DNA of 34,697 bases from Flavobacterium sp. ACAM 123. Its GTDB lineage: Bacteria; Bacteroidota; Bacteroidia; Flavobacteriales; Flavobacteriaceae. The translations under genes and the position numbers were made by a program. The notes beneath the pieces were generated by a model. The model had not been told where the DNA came from. It saw only the letters and a list, made by a program, of their open reading frames with translations, and did no database searches. Shown one piece after another: positions 17,489 to 27,278 of the stretch (position 1 is its first letter; every line of letters starts with the position of its first letter). Location: assembly GCF_000264055.1 (NCBI RefSeq), contig NZ_AJXL01000037.1:1-34697 (forward strand), written 5' to 3'.

Positions 17489-18157
17489 ATGGCATCACAC
17501 TTAGAAACAGAACTTGGTAAGCTCAGGGGTATAATTATAAAAATAGGGGGTCTTGCTGAAAATCAGGTCGCTGAAGCTGTTAAGGCTGTGCTTTCAGAAC
17601 CCGTTTTAGAAAGTAAAGAAGTAAAGAAAACAGAAAACAAAATTGATAAACTTGATGTAAAAATTGATGATATCTGCCAGAGTGTTTTCGCTTTGCAACA
17701 ACCTGTAGCGTCCGACTTGCGATTTATCATATCTGCAATGCAAATTAGTAGGGAGATTGAAAGAGTGGGTGACCTGTCAATGAGTATTATCAAACTGACC
17801 AAGAGTATCAAAGAGAAACATGAGCTCATAACAAAGTATAATATTGCTGATATTGTAAGAGAAGTACAAGATATTACAGTAATGACAAATGAGTGTTTCC
17901 TCAATATGGATGAAACCAGTATTGAAGAAATTTTTAAATTAAACAGTGATATTAAAAGTAAAAGCAGCGATGCAATCGATAATATCATTGGAGAGATGAA
18001 GCATAATTCTAAAACAGTTGTTTCTGGAACTAATTTAGTTATTGCATTGAAACATTTTGAAAGAATTGCAGATCACAGCACAAACGTTGCAGAAGCTGTT
18101 TTTTTTATGATTAATGCAAAGACTATTAAACACGAGAAATTTTCAGATAAGCATTAA
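17489..18157 (+). CDS. phoU: PhoU phosphate signalling regulator (222 aa)
   Basis: An all-helical protein with the PhoU double three-helix bundle. Both halves carry the metal-site-type pattern: AMQISREIERVGDLS (about 86-100) and ALKHFERIADHSTNVAEAVFF (about 184-204). It starts with LETELGKLRGIIIKIGGLAENQV, as usual. PhoU couples Pst activity to the PhoR kinase and keeps the regulon off when phosphate is plentiful. It is the last gene of the pst unit, closed by a strong hairpin. Confidence 0.95.
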   Translation: MASHLETELGKLRGIIIKIGGLAENQVAEAVKAVLSEPVLESKEVKKTENKIDKLDVKIDDICQSVFALQQPVASDLRFIISAMQISREIERVGDLSMSIIKLTKSIKEKHELITKYNIADIVREVQDITVMTNECFLNMDETSIEEIFKLNSDIKSKSSDAIDNIIGEMKHNSKTVVSGTNLVIALKHFERIADHSTNVAEAVFFMINAKTIKHEKFSDKH

Positions 18158-18184
18158 TTTAATGCCCGATACAATTCAATTTTA

Positions 18185-18225
18185 AAGCTGGTTTTCATAT
18201 CTAACAAGGATAGTGAAACCAGCTT
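18185..18225. terminator. Bidirectional terminator between phoU and the glycosyltransferase gene
   Basis: Stem AAGCTGGTTT / AAACCAGCTT with a T-run on the plus side and A/T-rich flank on the other, lying between two convergent genes. It can serve both. Confidence 0.8.
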
Positions 18226-18244
18226 TTTTAATGAAACTACTGTT

Positions 18245-19324
18245 TTATATATCAAAAACACCAAATAGTTTTTTCCAATCAGGAGTATGATCAAAGCATT
18301 GCAATCCACTATACTTCTTTGTTTTGGGCAAGTAATCAATTTTAAAATCATCTTGTTCTGCATAAGGAGCAACACCTTCTTCTTGCAATTTTTTTGCCAA
18401 GTATAATTGCTCATATTGACCTGGAGTTGGTATAAAAAAGGCTTTTTTACCCAGTCTTGTCAGATCCATAATTGTTGTATAGCCCGAACGTGCCAGAACA
18501 AGATCACTTTCATTAAAAGTTTGCTCTAGTTGACGGCTAGTCATAAAGTTAAAATAAGTAATGTTTTTCAGCTGTTCTTTCTTTTGCTCTTGTGCTACAA
18601 TTCCTTTAATGAATACTACAGCACCTCGATAGCGCTTTAACTCGATTTTCAGGATAGATTCCAATAATCCTCTCTGTGGTTCAGGGCCGGATAGAATGAC
18701 CATCAAATCATAGCGGCGCGGGGTTTCTTTTTTATGCATACGACTTAATGTACCAATGTATTTAGGTACAAAGCGCAGATGATCTGCGTGACTTAATTTT
18801 CCCGCCAGATTGGGCTGGCCCGCAACATCAGGTATCCAGCACTGCGTATATTTTTTAATGATATTTTGATGCAGTTTACTCGTTAACCAAGTCGTTTTTC
18901 CAGTCATCACGTTAAGCTGGTGTGTTATATACACAGAGGGAATGTTTTTGTTAAAAACACCCAATCTGTTATCTGATATGATTCCGTCGATGTTGTATTG
19001 TTGCATCCATGAAGCCACCAGTTTTTTTTCATCCCACATGGCTTGCATCATTTTTGGGGCTTTTTGTAACATTTTCCATTTAAAGTTTTTGCCATTTTTA
19101 GCATACTCTATTTGATAAGAAGGTAACTCGAGCATTTTAAGATAAGGGAATTCTTTGCGCAACAGGTCAAGGGCTATTCCGTCAGAAGCAATTATCGGAA
19201 TGTGATTGCGTTCTTGCAATGCCTTTATTATAGGGATGCAGCGCGTTGCATGCCCCAAGCCCCAGTTCAAAGGCGCAACTAAAATAGTTTTCGGGGCATT
19301 GTTAATCTCCTTCTGTATTGACAT
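18245..19324 (-). CDS. MurG-like (GT28-type) glycosyltransferase (359 aa)
   Basis: A GT-B fold glycosyltransferase: the N-terminal half opens with TILVAPLNWGLGHATRCIPIIKAL (a Gly-rich acceptor-side loop close to MurG GGTGGH), and the C-terminal half carries the nucleotide-sugar site LVLARSGYTTIMDLTRLGKKAFFIPTPGQYEQLYLAKKL. There is no signal peptide, so it is cytosolic or membrane-associated. It is not the cell-wall murG itself: the motifs differ and no mur or fts genes are nearby. The likely substrate is a UDP-sugar added to a lipid or surface glycan. It lies 92 bases downstream of the large outer-membrane protein gene on the same strand, which may only be chance. Confidence 0.8.
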   Translation of the reverse strand: MSIQKEINNAPKTILVAPLNWGLGHATRCIPIIKALQERNHIPIIASDGIALDLLRKEFPYLKMLELPSYQIEYAKNGKNFKWKMLQKAPKMMQAMWDEKKLVASWMQQYNIDGIISDNRLGVFNKNIPSVYITHQLNVMTGKTTWLTSKLHQNIIKKYTQCWIPDVAGQPNLAGKLSHADHLRFVPKYIGTLSRMHKKETPRRYDLMVILSGPEPQRGLLESILKIELKRYRGAVVFIKGIVAQEQKKEQLKNITYFNFMTSRQLEQTFNESDLVLARSGYTTIMDLTRLGKKAFFIPTPGQYEQLYLAKKLQEEGVAPYAEQDDFKIDYLPKTKKYSGLQCFDHTPDWKKLFGVFDI

Positions 19325-19416
19325 GGCTGCTTTTTTAGCGAAAGATACACAAACAAAGGTTTTTTAAAGAAATATTTTGCATTACTAAAACTTTAAATTA
19401 TGATCTGTTATTCGAA

Positions 19417-22400
19417 TTAAAAATAGGCGCGTAACTGAATGTTTCCTGTATGAATGGGTTGACTTGATTCACTTTTCCTTCCTTGGTAATTGAAATTAAT
19501 ATCCAGGAATTGGGTTATTTTTTTTTGCAAGAGCAATCTCCAAGTAATGTTTTGACCCGTTTGTAAGCCTTCGAGCATCTGAAAACCAACAGCAGAAAAT
19601 TCATTGCCATTAAATTTATTCTGATAAAAGGAAACCTCACCATTCATTGTGATTTTTTTCTCGCCTGCGTATGAAAAGGAAGTTCCAAATCGATTTTGTA
19701 TTAAGGTCTCAAAATTACCAATCTGGTTTTTTTTGTTTTGTAGCTCGTAAAAAACATCCCAGCTGGTATTTTTTGAAAACAGATAACTAATTTTAGGAGC
19801 TAATTGATACCCTTTAATAGTATAATTGTTTTCGGGAAAATTTTCCGAAGCTGTAGCAGTTTGTATTGTTTTAGCAAAGTTGCCAAACAACCAATTTTTC
19901 CTATACAAATGCGAATATTGCATTTGATGAGAACTGGTATTAGACTCCCGCGATCCTATAGAAAGTAAGTTTTTTGTTTTGTTTTCTAAATAAGAGTAGG
20001 TAACGGAGTGCTGTTGTTTTCCTCTATTGTAAAACAAACTATTTCTAAAACTGGAACTCAACCCTAAGACATTTTCCTGTGAGGAATTAAATGGGTTGAG
20101 TTGGAAATTACCACCCTCATTTTTGGTTTTTCGATCAATTATGAAGGAAGTCTGATTGTAAAAAAACGAACTGAATTTCTTGAATCCTGTTTCATTTTGC
20201 CATTGGTTTGGATTTAGGATAATCGATTGAGAAAATTTAGTTTGGTGTGTTTTTATATACACACGATTGGGTAAGTATACCCTAATGTATTTAGCCTGAT
20301 CGATAAATGGAGCGACTTCAAACTCCTGTAATTCCTGAATTCCGTTTGCATTATAATCATTCCAGGTATAAACACCTTGGTCGGTTGGGACTTCGAGATA
20401 AGTGAATTCCTGTTGTGGCAATGTTCCCGAATTTGTTTCATAAGCACTTGTCGCCTGAATCAGTTGATTGAAAAAGCGGTCATTGTAGAGTATTCGTGAA
20501 TTCAATGAAGGCTCTTTCTCCTTTGTAGAATCTACAAAATCCAAGACCCTATAATTAACATAAACAGACAAGTCACTTTTTTCTGTTTGAATTAATTTAG
20601 ATTTAAAATAGTAGGTTTGAGAATTATTTACCCTTTGTATCTGTCCATTCTGAATACTATCGTTGGTTCTTTTCAATACGCCCAATTCGACAAATACTTT
20701 TGTACTATCTCCGCGGCCAGCAAACATTCCATATTCTGAAAATCGCTGACTTAAATCTAAAAATTGAGCGGATACTTTGTTTTTCTCCTGATTGTCCTCA
20801 AATCGTTGGCTTGTACCAATCCAGTTTTTATCAAAATGAAACCGGACTTGGGATTGGTTTCTAATGAAATTCGATGTAGTATGCGTACCGTCGCTTTTTA
20901 AATAACTTCCCTGATTTTGAAAGCTCCAGTTTTTTAGCTTAAAATATCCATTTAGACTATGCCTATTTCCTGAAAAATTTTCAGAGAAATCTAGTTTTTC
21001 AAACTGATATTTTACAACGCCGCTGTTATTCGGTTTTATTGCTGGGTCTAATTTAAAGTTCAAACCCGATACTAGTAAACTTTGATTCCCTGCTGCTGTC
21101 GTGCCTAGGTTCCAATCTCTGTCAAACTCAATAGTGTAAAGTCTTTCTACGGTTCTGAAATCCTTTTGGGTAAATTGATAATTGGCAAAGGCATCGATAA
21201 TCCATTTTCTTGAAAACAAGCGTTGTTTCGCATTTATTTTAGCGCTTACTCCTTGATTGTTTGAATCGTCAGTAGCCGAGAAAAGATTAGCGTCGTTGTT
21301 ACTAACAGCAATTTCAAAATCTACCTTTGTTTTTTCTGAGGGGGCATACGTACCTAAAAAGGTAGCCATTTGAATTTTAGTAGGTGCGACAAGTTGAATG
21401 ATTGGGGCGTAAGTTCCTTGGGGAATAGTATTTATTGGAGCTATGTATTCGAAGATTCTACTAATACTTGCCTCGTTTAGCACTCTATAATTGCCTTTAT
21501 TTGGTCCTACGACACTAAACCGGACATTGAACAATTCTTCTTGGGGGTCATTTGAATATTCGAAAATTTCAATAGCATTAACCATCCTCTTTCTGTAAAG
21601 TACTTTATTATCTGAAAACGAATCGGGATAAGCAGATGGGGCTATCATCAATTCTTGATTGTCTCCGGCATTAACCAGAATTTCGGCTTGCTCTTTGGTC
21701 AGGTTTTGCTGTAAGGGTTGGTTTTTGATATCATTTTCAGAATAGAGATAACTACCAAAGCTCCATTTTGCATTTTGATGCGTGGCGCCTGCATAAGTTA
21801 CAAATCGGGTGTAATTCCTGTCGGAGTATTGGTATTCAATAGCGATACGCATTTCAGAGGTGATGGTAAAAAGGGGTGTAAATGTTATTTCCCCCGCGTT
21901 ATAGTCAATCGTATAATCATTATTTTCTCCTCTTTCTAAAAGTAGGCCGTTTACATATACGCGCTCAGAACCAGATATGACAAGTACGTATAATTCGCCA
22001 TTTTGGCCTTTTAGTTTATAGGGACCTTGGCTACCTTCTACTCCTGTGAAATTACTTTTGGCATATTGTCCCCGTACTAAGGCTGCAGATGCGAAAACGG
22101 TAGTTTTATTTTCAGGAGTACCAAAATTAAAATTGGCAGAAAGCCCTTGTACCTTCTTGTCAAAGGTTAGAAACTTGCTTGCGTGATTTTCAAGAAAGAG
22201 ATCTCCAGCCCGGATAGTCCATTTTTCACTTAGTAGCTCCATGAAAATATTGTCAAACTGGTCTAAGCGCTGCGAGTAGCCGCCATCTTGTAAAGGAATA
22301 TTACTATCCTGCAGTGAAGCGCGTAAACTCACTTTTTCAGATAATTTACCTGTGATTTGTAAATCCAGATTGGAATTGAGTACCGTGTTTTGATTGTTAC

Positions 22401-22851
22401 CAATGGTTACTCCCCGGGTAATGCTCCCAGAAGTAGTCAAGCCATCAAAAGGGATGTTTTTTTCAGTAGGATTACTGGTTATTTGATACAATTTATCCGA
22501 ATTAATATCATTGCTCACCACCCGACTCGGGTCATAAATACGGTATTCTTTTGTGAGAAAATCAGGAAATTTGAGGTACTGTACCGTGATAGAATCGGAT
22601 TCAAGAAGAAGATTTTTTTTTAACAGTAAAGTTCCTTTTAGAAAATCTACTTTATAGAAAGCACTGTCTATGGGACTGTTTTTGGTGTCAAGCAATATGA
22701 AAAAAGACGCATTTAGGCTTTCACTTTCTACATAAATGGTGTCACGGGAAACCGGAATTTTCTTAGTTTTGTATAATGATTTATCTTCCTGAGCATGGAG
22801 CTCAGAAAAACAGATAATCATCGCCAAAAGCAATATTTTTTTTACCATCAA
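19417..22851 (-). CDS. Large outer-membrane-type protein of unknown function (1144 aa)
   Basis: Signal peptide MMVKKILLLAMIICFSELHAQ. The N-terminal 100 residues form a beta-rich domain (YVESESLNASFFILLDTKN). About residues 135-260 carry a recognisable Bacteroidota pattern, TSGSITRGVTIGNNQNTVLN then LDLQITGKLSEKVSLRASL and WTIRAGDLFLEN. Most of the rest alternates polar and aromatic residues, like a large beta-barrel, and the C-terminus is LRAYF with a final Phe. I do not recognise a function. Related large proteins with the RGVTIGNNQ and GKLSEKV motifs occur widely in flavobacteria and are usually called hypothetical or cell-surface proteins. No TonB plug is visible. An outer-membrane assembly or transport role is possible but unsupported. 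Confidence 0.8.
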   Translation of the reverse strand: MMVKKILLLAMIICFSELHAQEDKSLYKTKKIPVSRDTIYVESESLNASFFILLDTKNSPIDSAFYKVDFLKGTLLLKKNLLLESDSITVQYLKFPDFLTKEYRIYDPSRVVSNDINSDKLYQITSNPTEKNIPFDGLTTSGSITRGVTIGNNQNTVLNSNLDLQITGKLSEKVSLRASLQDSNIPLQDGGYSQRLDQFDNIFMELLSEKWTIRAGDLFLENHASKFLTFDKKVQGLSANFNFGTPENKTTVFASAALVRGQYAKSNFTGVEGSQGPYKLKGQNGELYVLVISGSERVYVNGLLLERGENNDYTIDYNAGEITFTPLFTITSEMRIAIEYQYSDRNYTRFVTYAGATHQNAKWSFGSYLYSENDIKNQPLQQNLTKEQAEILVNAGDNQELMIAPSAYPDSFSDNKVLYRKRMVNAIEIFEYSNDPQEELFNVRFSVVGPNKGNYRVLNEASISRIFEYIAPINTIPQGTYAPIIQLVAPTKIQMATFLGTYAPSEKTKVDFEIAVSNNDANLFSATDDSNNQGVSAKINAKQRLFSRKWIIDAFANYQFTQKDFRTVERLYTIEFDRDWNLGTTAAGNQSLLVSGLNFKLDPAIKPNNSGVVKYQFEKLDFSENFSGNRHSLNGYFKLKNWSFQNQGSYLKSDGTHTTSNFIRNQSQVRFHFDKNWIGTSQRFEDNQEKNKVSAQFLDLSQRFSEYGMFAGRGDSTKVFVELGVLKRTNDSIQNGQIQRVNNSQTYYFKSKLIQTEKSDLSVYVNYRVLDFVDSTKEKEPSLNSRILYNDRFFNQLIQATSAYETNSGTLPQQEFTYLEVPTDQGVYTWNDYNANGIQELQEFEVAPFIDQAKYIRVYLPNRVYIKTHQTKFSQSIILNPNQWQNETGFKKFSSFFYNQTSFIIDRKTKNEGGNFQLNPFNSSQENVLGLSSSFRNSLFYNRGKQQHSVTYSYLENKTKNLLSIGSRESNTSSHQMQYSHLYRKNWLFGNFAKTIQTATASENFPENNYTIKGYQLAPKISYLFSKNTSWDVFYELQNKKNQIGNFETLIQNRFGTSFSYAGEKKITMNGEVSFYQNKFNGNEFSAVGFQMLEGLQTGQNITWRLLLQKKITQFLDINFNYQGRKSESSQPIHTGNIQLRAYF

Positions 22852-23546
22852 GAGAATAACGTCTTTAAATCAAAAGTAGTGTATTCTATATAATTATGGT
22901 AAGGACAAGGCAGCAATTACAAAATGGAGCTTAAGCTTAGTTCTAAATAATAATGTATTCTAGTTAAATTCTTTTTCTAAACGTAGCATTTTTCATGAAG
23001 GTTTTAATTGTTTATTTACTTTTGATGATTCCTGTTCTAAAATACAATTTAAAGTTTATTGTATATAATTGATACTATTCAGCTGACATTCATAACAAGT
23101 GAGTTCTTCCGGACACTTCGGGATTGGCTGATAGAATTAGAATAATTACGAAAATTTAATAGCTACTATCGATAACTTTCGGTAGTAGATAGAACTTTTA
23201 TTTTATCTATTGTTCTCTATATTAGAATTAAAGAAGTATTTTGTTTTTATCAATCAGTAGTCTATATAGCTTTAAAAATCACTCGAGCTGACGTGAAGTT
23301 TGTAGAGAAAAGTCACTTTAATTAAACTTATAAGTACTTAAGAAGTGTATAAAGGCAATTGAATTTTAAATATTGAAATAGTACTAATCAGATAATGTTT
23401 ATCGATTAACCAGCTCATATTAAGTATTTGGCGGCTATGATTTATGACAAATACGGTAGGCTACTCAATCAAATGATATAAAAAAAGTTTTTACGTTTTT
23501 ATTGTAAATAATTTTAAATCAGTAATATAAACTAATTTGTGGCTAT
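22852..23546. other. Gene-free AT-rich stretch at the left edge of the peptide island
   Basis: About 700 bases without a convincing gene on either strand. It contains a hairpin at 23163-23188 (CTACTATCGA / TCGGTAGTAG, one G-T pair, 6-nt loop) and a 25-codon hydrophobic frame from 22995 that I do not trust. It probably marks the left boundary of the accessory island. The last 190 bases before the next gene hold the operator and promoter described separately. Confidence 0.6.
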
Positions 23547-23666
23547 AAATTCGTGAAATCTGTATCGAAATTCAGGAATTTCGAGAACAACAGTTTGCAC
23601 AAGAATTGGTGCTGTACTAGTTTTGGAATCTGAAATTAAAAAAAGTATTAAGTAAGACGTTATTTT
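23547..23666 (+). promoter_or_regulatory. Island operator-promoter copy A (before the broken lipoprotein gene)
   Basis: Two dyads lie 21 bp apart: a weak one (AAATTC-GT-GAAAT, 23547-23559) and a perfect one (CGAAATTC-AG-GAATTTCG, 23566-23583). Then come GAGAACAACAG, a -33 TTG (23595-23597), 20 bases and the -7 box TAGTTTTG (23618-23625). The leader shares TAAGACGTTATTTT (23653-23666) with copy C at the same distance. Dyad, -33, -7 and leader motif all match copy C in order and spacing. Confidence 0.7.
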
Positions 23667-23737
23667 ATTACTGTTTTGATTTTCAAATAATGTAGTAGCT
23701 ACAGCGATAAAATTTATTAAATTAAACTATTTTAAAA

Positions 23738-25392
23738 ATGAAAAATAAAATATTCAAACAATTTACATATCTGATTTGTTTCTCAATCTTGGGTACTAGT
23801 TGTACTAAGGAAGAGTACACAGCGCCTGAGATGCTAAATGCAACAAACATGGAAATCCCTTTTGAAACTGTAAAAATGGATGAAAATGGACAATTAAAAA
23901 TGAAATTTGCTGAATCATTGGCTAGTGCATTGCTTGCCAATAAAGACCTACGAAGGATAGTTAAAGAAGAAGCTTTAAAGCAATTTGACAAGGATTATGA
24001 ATGTATCATTTAGTTAAAAATAAAAGCCTAATACCAACTGCTTATAACGGAAAAAGTATTGGGAAAATTGACAAAAGTATTTTTAGTAAATCTTCACAAG
24101 CCACTACTTTTAGACAAGCACTACTTCCTTTTTTTAATAATGAAGCAGAACTAATTGAAATTGAACAAAAATTACCTCTATTAACTATTTTTGTTCCAGA
24201 TTTGCCACTAGGCTATTTTTCGGCAGAAACTTGGGATATTAATGATGAAAGTCAGGTTCTAGACATCGCGCTTCGTTTAAATACAACTAATGATATTCCT
24301 GTAATTGGGAAAGATGGAAATAAATACGTTATTGAAGCAGATTTAACACCAGGATTTCCTATTATTGTAATCAAAGAAAACGAAAGAGTTAGAGTGAGAC
24401 AAAACAGTGGAACGTTAGCTAAAAGTGCAAAACTATCAAATATTAGCCTCTACGATTATGAATATATTGATAACAATTTTGATCCTGATGCGTCAAGTCC
24501 AAACCTTCCAATTGTTAACAACGATGGTATAGACCAATATTTGAAGGATGCTTATAATGTATGGGAGGGTTATGGTTCAGGAGGTTGGCAAAGAGATAAT
24601 ATCTATTACGGGTTGACGCCTACTATTTCTAGCGGTAAAGTTACTGGTAAATATAGGGAATACATTACATCCTTCGCTATGAAAGGGGATCCAAATGTAG
24701 CGTATTTAACAGTTTCAGGACATATGAATGACCCCTCAAAAGTAACAGATTACAGACTGAATAGTTCCTCAGGATGGACGGATGGTAAATTTGAATTTAG
24801 AGTCTATTGCTCTCTTGGAGCGCCTGGCACTGCAAATAGCTCTAGTGTCGTAGCTGGAACTGGTACAACAAAAGGGATGTCATTTCAACCGTCCGATTTA
24901 TTTGAATTAAAATATGAAGCATATAGTAGATTTAACTGGCCGTTTAAAAAAACATATATCAGAACTACTGTTGTGGCATTAAAAACCATCAACTTTTTAG
25001 ATCCTAAATACAATTTGTATCCAGAGCTTGAAACATGGGATTTAGAACGTTTTTCAAATGAGTGGAAATTTTCCTTTGAAGAAGTAGATGTTCCATTTGA
25101 AATCACGAAAAGCGAGACAATAAATCAGAAAAGTAATATGAATTTTGGTATTGATGCAAATACTGGGGAAAAAGTTAAATTAGGTATCAAGTTTGGAACA
25201 TCAAACGAGAAAACTCAAGCAACTTCATACTCCTTTAAATATACAGAAAAAAGCGATTTTCTGGGTGATATTTTTGTGCCTTTTTACGACAATGTAGTCA
25301 ATAAAAATCCTAGCACACAACAAATCTATACTAGATCATATTCAACTGGGTATGTACAATTTCAAGTAAGACCAATTCAAGTGCAATGGTAG
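23738..25392 (+). pseudogene. Frameshifted lipoprotein of the peptide island (about 550 aa if restored)
   Basis: The first frame (23738-24013) has a lipoprotein signal with lipobox GTSC and the segment FAESLASALLANKDLRRIV then EEALKQFDKDYE. The second (24001-25392, 463 aa) starts YHLVKNKSLIPTAYNGK and has no signal peptide. The two overlap by 13 bases; one extra A in GAATG at 23998-24002 would join them as DYEMYHLVKNK. The pattern of a helical segment followed by FDxDY...YHL reads as one domain, so this is a single gene with a one-base deletion. The long C-terminal part is beta-rich with many Trp/Tyr (about 200 residues around GYGSGGWQRD and YLTVSGHMNDP). I do not recognise the function. A secreted, surface-anchored effector or a self-protection lipoprotein would fit the context, but this is speculation. 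Confidence 0.65.
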
Positions 25393-26363
25393 AATATAAT
25401 AATACAAACTCACGAAGCAATAGCTTCGTGAGTTTATCTTTAAGAATATTAGTTTCTATTTTTAGTTTGTTATTTTTTTCCTGCGATAAGGATGACATAG
25501 AGAAAGAGGAAATAACAAGTTCTTTCGAAATTAAAATCGATAATGACCAATTTAAATTTACCAATGGCTCAGTAGGTGCTATTGAAAATTGCGAAAGGAT
25601 TTCTGTGGGTGTACAGTCGGACAAATCTGCTAAAGAAAATTTTACAATAGTGATTAACCTTTTGAAAAATGGCGGAATTGGAAATGTACAATTATTCGAC
25701 TATCGTTTTAACAACAATCCTTACGAAACACCTGATTTTAAAACAGATGGATTGTTAACTATTTCTAACTTTGAATATGATGAAGCCAAAAAGTATCTGC
25801 ATTTTGAGTATGAAGGTGAGCTGTTAAAAGTAGAAACTGATTTTAATTCCTTAGATAAAAATCAACCGAGAAAAAAAATTAAAGGAGTTGTAACTATAAA
25901 CAATATCAAATCTGTAAAATGTAATACATTTATATCACAATTAAATTTTAAAACAAACACCTTAAAATTTGTAACCAATAGACACTTAGCTTCATACGAT
26001 TCGGGGTTGAAATTAAATCCCTACCAGTTTTTTTTCTACTCTGATAATGGATATAGAACTATTTTTAGGTCGAATAAAGATTTATGGAGCCTAGATAAAG
26101 GAACCTATGCTTTTGATCAAAACACGTTGGAAAATAGAATCGATTTTGAGCAATACACAGGCATTTTTAGAGCCACTCAATTGTTATGGATACGCCCTCA
26201 AGATTGGAAAAAATTTCAAACTTCGGGTAGTTATACCATTACTGAACACGTGATAATAAACTTTACAAAAGTAACCAAAGGCCAAATGAACTTGCAAGTT
26301 TATGATAATGGACTGCTTATTTACAACATTTCTAACGGAACATTTGAAGTAACTGGTTTTTAA
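25386..26363 (+). CDS. Lipoprotein of unknown function, second in the island pair (325 aa)
   Basis: The start ATG overlaps the previous stop codon (ATGGTAG), which points to translational coupling. The N-terminus is odd: about 14 polar residues encoded by a perfect hairpin precede the hydrophobic segment and the lipobox FFSC (Cys33). A GTG start at 25428, at the end of the hairpin, would give a normal lipoprotein signal. After the Cys is an acidic linker (DKDDIEKEE). The body is a beta-rich domain with no Cys-rich or catalytic motif I can name. It lies downstream of the broken lipoprotein and convergent with the RiPP operon. It is probably surface-anchored. Confidence 0.7.
   Translation: MVEYNNTNSRSNSFVSLSLRILVSIFSLLFFSCDKDDIEKEEITSSFEIKIDNDQFKFTNGSVGAIENCERISVGVQSDKSAKENFTIVINLLKNGGIGNVQLFDYRFNNNPYETPDFKTDGLLTISNFEYDEAKKYLHFEYEGELLKVETDFNSLDKNQPRKKIKGVVTINNIKSVKCNTFISQLNFKTNTLKFVTNRHLASYDSGLKLNPYQFFFYSDNGYRTIFRSNKDLWSLDKGTYAFDQNTLENRIDFEQYTGIFRATQLLWIRPQDWKKFQTSGSYTITEHVIINFTKVTKGQMNLQVYDNGLLIYNISNGTFEVTGF
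25406..25435 (+). terminator. Perfect 13-bp hairpin inside the start of the second lipoprotein gene
   Basis: AAACTCACGAAGC, loop AATA, GCTTCGTGAGTTT, 14 bases after the stop codon of the first lipoprotein gene. It looks like a terminator stem, but only a short T-stretch follows and it lies in an open frame. It could attenuate expression of the second gene or protect the 3' end of the first transcript. Confidence 0.6.
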
Positions 26364-26419
26364 CTAAAATAAGTTTAAATATTAAAAAGATGGGTTTCAC
26401 TTTACAGTCAAGCTCTTTT

Positions 26420-27274
26420 TTAACTCCTTTTTCGTTCCTGAGTTATATAATACCGATACAAATGATCGTAAATAACCAATTCATAATGTCTTTGCCTAGA
26501 GGTAAACTGCCTATTGACCATCATGTGAATATGGCTAATTAAAAAATTAGAAAGGGGAATTTGTAATTTATCTTTAATTAATGAAATTGTTTTATGAGTT
26601 CGATTTTGTTTCTCTTGTATAAGTTTGAAAATTTCAGGATGATCGTTTTTGGCAGTTCCTGACAAAAGTCCTTCTATTTCCTGCGATAGTTCTCTATACT
26701 GCGTATCTATTTCTTTTTTCAAAACTTTACCAGCATCAAACTCCTTTTTGAAAGACGACTGTAATTCATCCATTAAAAGTAACTTATCCCTATTGGTCAA
26801 CGAAAAGGAGTTTAAAAAACTATCAATAGCACTAAAGACTAAAAAAGAGTTGCTATTTCTATTTTTTTCGAAAGACGATTTGAAAGATAAATAATGTAAA
26901 ATCATCTCGCTATCGTACCAAAATAGCGTTTCTGAATCAATCATAGTATTTTCACCATAGCGCTCAATTTCTCTTTGATAGTTGTCAGTCCGTACTTTCC
27001 AAACTAAATTTTCTTCTAGTAATTCATCTAATACAAGATGCATTTTTGCAATCACTATTGATATATTCTCTGGTGTTTTACAATTAAAACGGATTCTTAT
27101 ATGTTCATTGGGATCATTGTATCTAATAAAAAACCATTTGTCGATTATTTTTTCTTCATTTAGATCTAAAATTAGAGGATATAGTTTTTCCATTAAAATT
27201 AGATCTGCGGTTTTAACCCCTGTATAAATTTTATAATACAACCATTCACTTCCTATGCAAAAATCTCTTTTCAT
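26420..27274 (-). CDS. LanB C-terminal part: SpaB_C / thiopeptide-type elimination domain protein (284 aa)
   Basis: The protein begins with the typical SpaB_C pattern (GSEWLYYKIYTGVKTADLIL, then KIIDKWFFIRYNDPNEHIRIRF). Later it has DSETLFWYDSEMILHYLSF and, near the C-terminus, HIHMMVNRQFTSRQRHYELVIYDHLYRYY. In class I lanthipeptide synthesis this domain eliminates glutamate from glutamylated Ser/Thr to give dehydroalanine or dehydrobutyrine. Here it is a separate protein, with a start 5 bases after the stop of the LanB N-part. Together they have 1016 residues, close to a one-piece LanB. It is the last gene of the minus-strand RiPP operon; a clear terminator is not visible after its stop at 26420. 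Confidence 0.9.
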   Translation of the reverse strand: MKRDFCIGSEWLYYKIYTGVKTADLILMEKLYPLILDLNEEKIIDKWFFIRYNDPNEHIRIRFNCKTPENISIVIAKMHLVLDELLEENLVWKVRTDNYQREIERYGENTMIDSETLFWYDSEMILHYLSFKSSFEKNRNSNSFLVFSAIDSFLNSFSLTNRDKLLLMDELQSSFKKEFDAGKVLKKEIDTQYRELSQEIEGLLSGTAKNDHPEIFKLIQEKQNRTHKTISLIKDKLQIPLSNFLISHIHMMVNRQFTSRQRHYELVIYDHLYRYYITQERKRS

Positions 27275-27278
27275 ACTT

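Noticed and set aside
22995..23072. 25-codon hydrophobic peptide (MKVLIVYLLLMIPVLKYN...)
   Set aside because: No leader motif, no coupling to a neighbour and no operator before it; short hydrophobic frames are common in AT-rich DNA.
23107..23120. GGACACTTC motif near 23111 also present in reverse complement near 34292-34301, as possible island ends or attachment sites
   Set aside because: Only 9-10 bases match, there is no integrase or transposase in the window, and no target duplication is visible.
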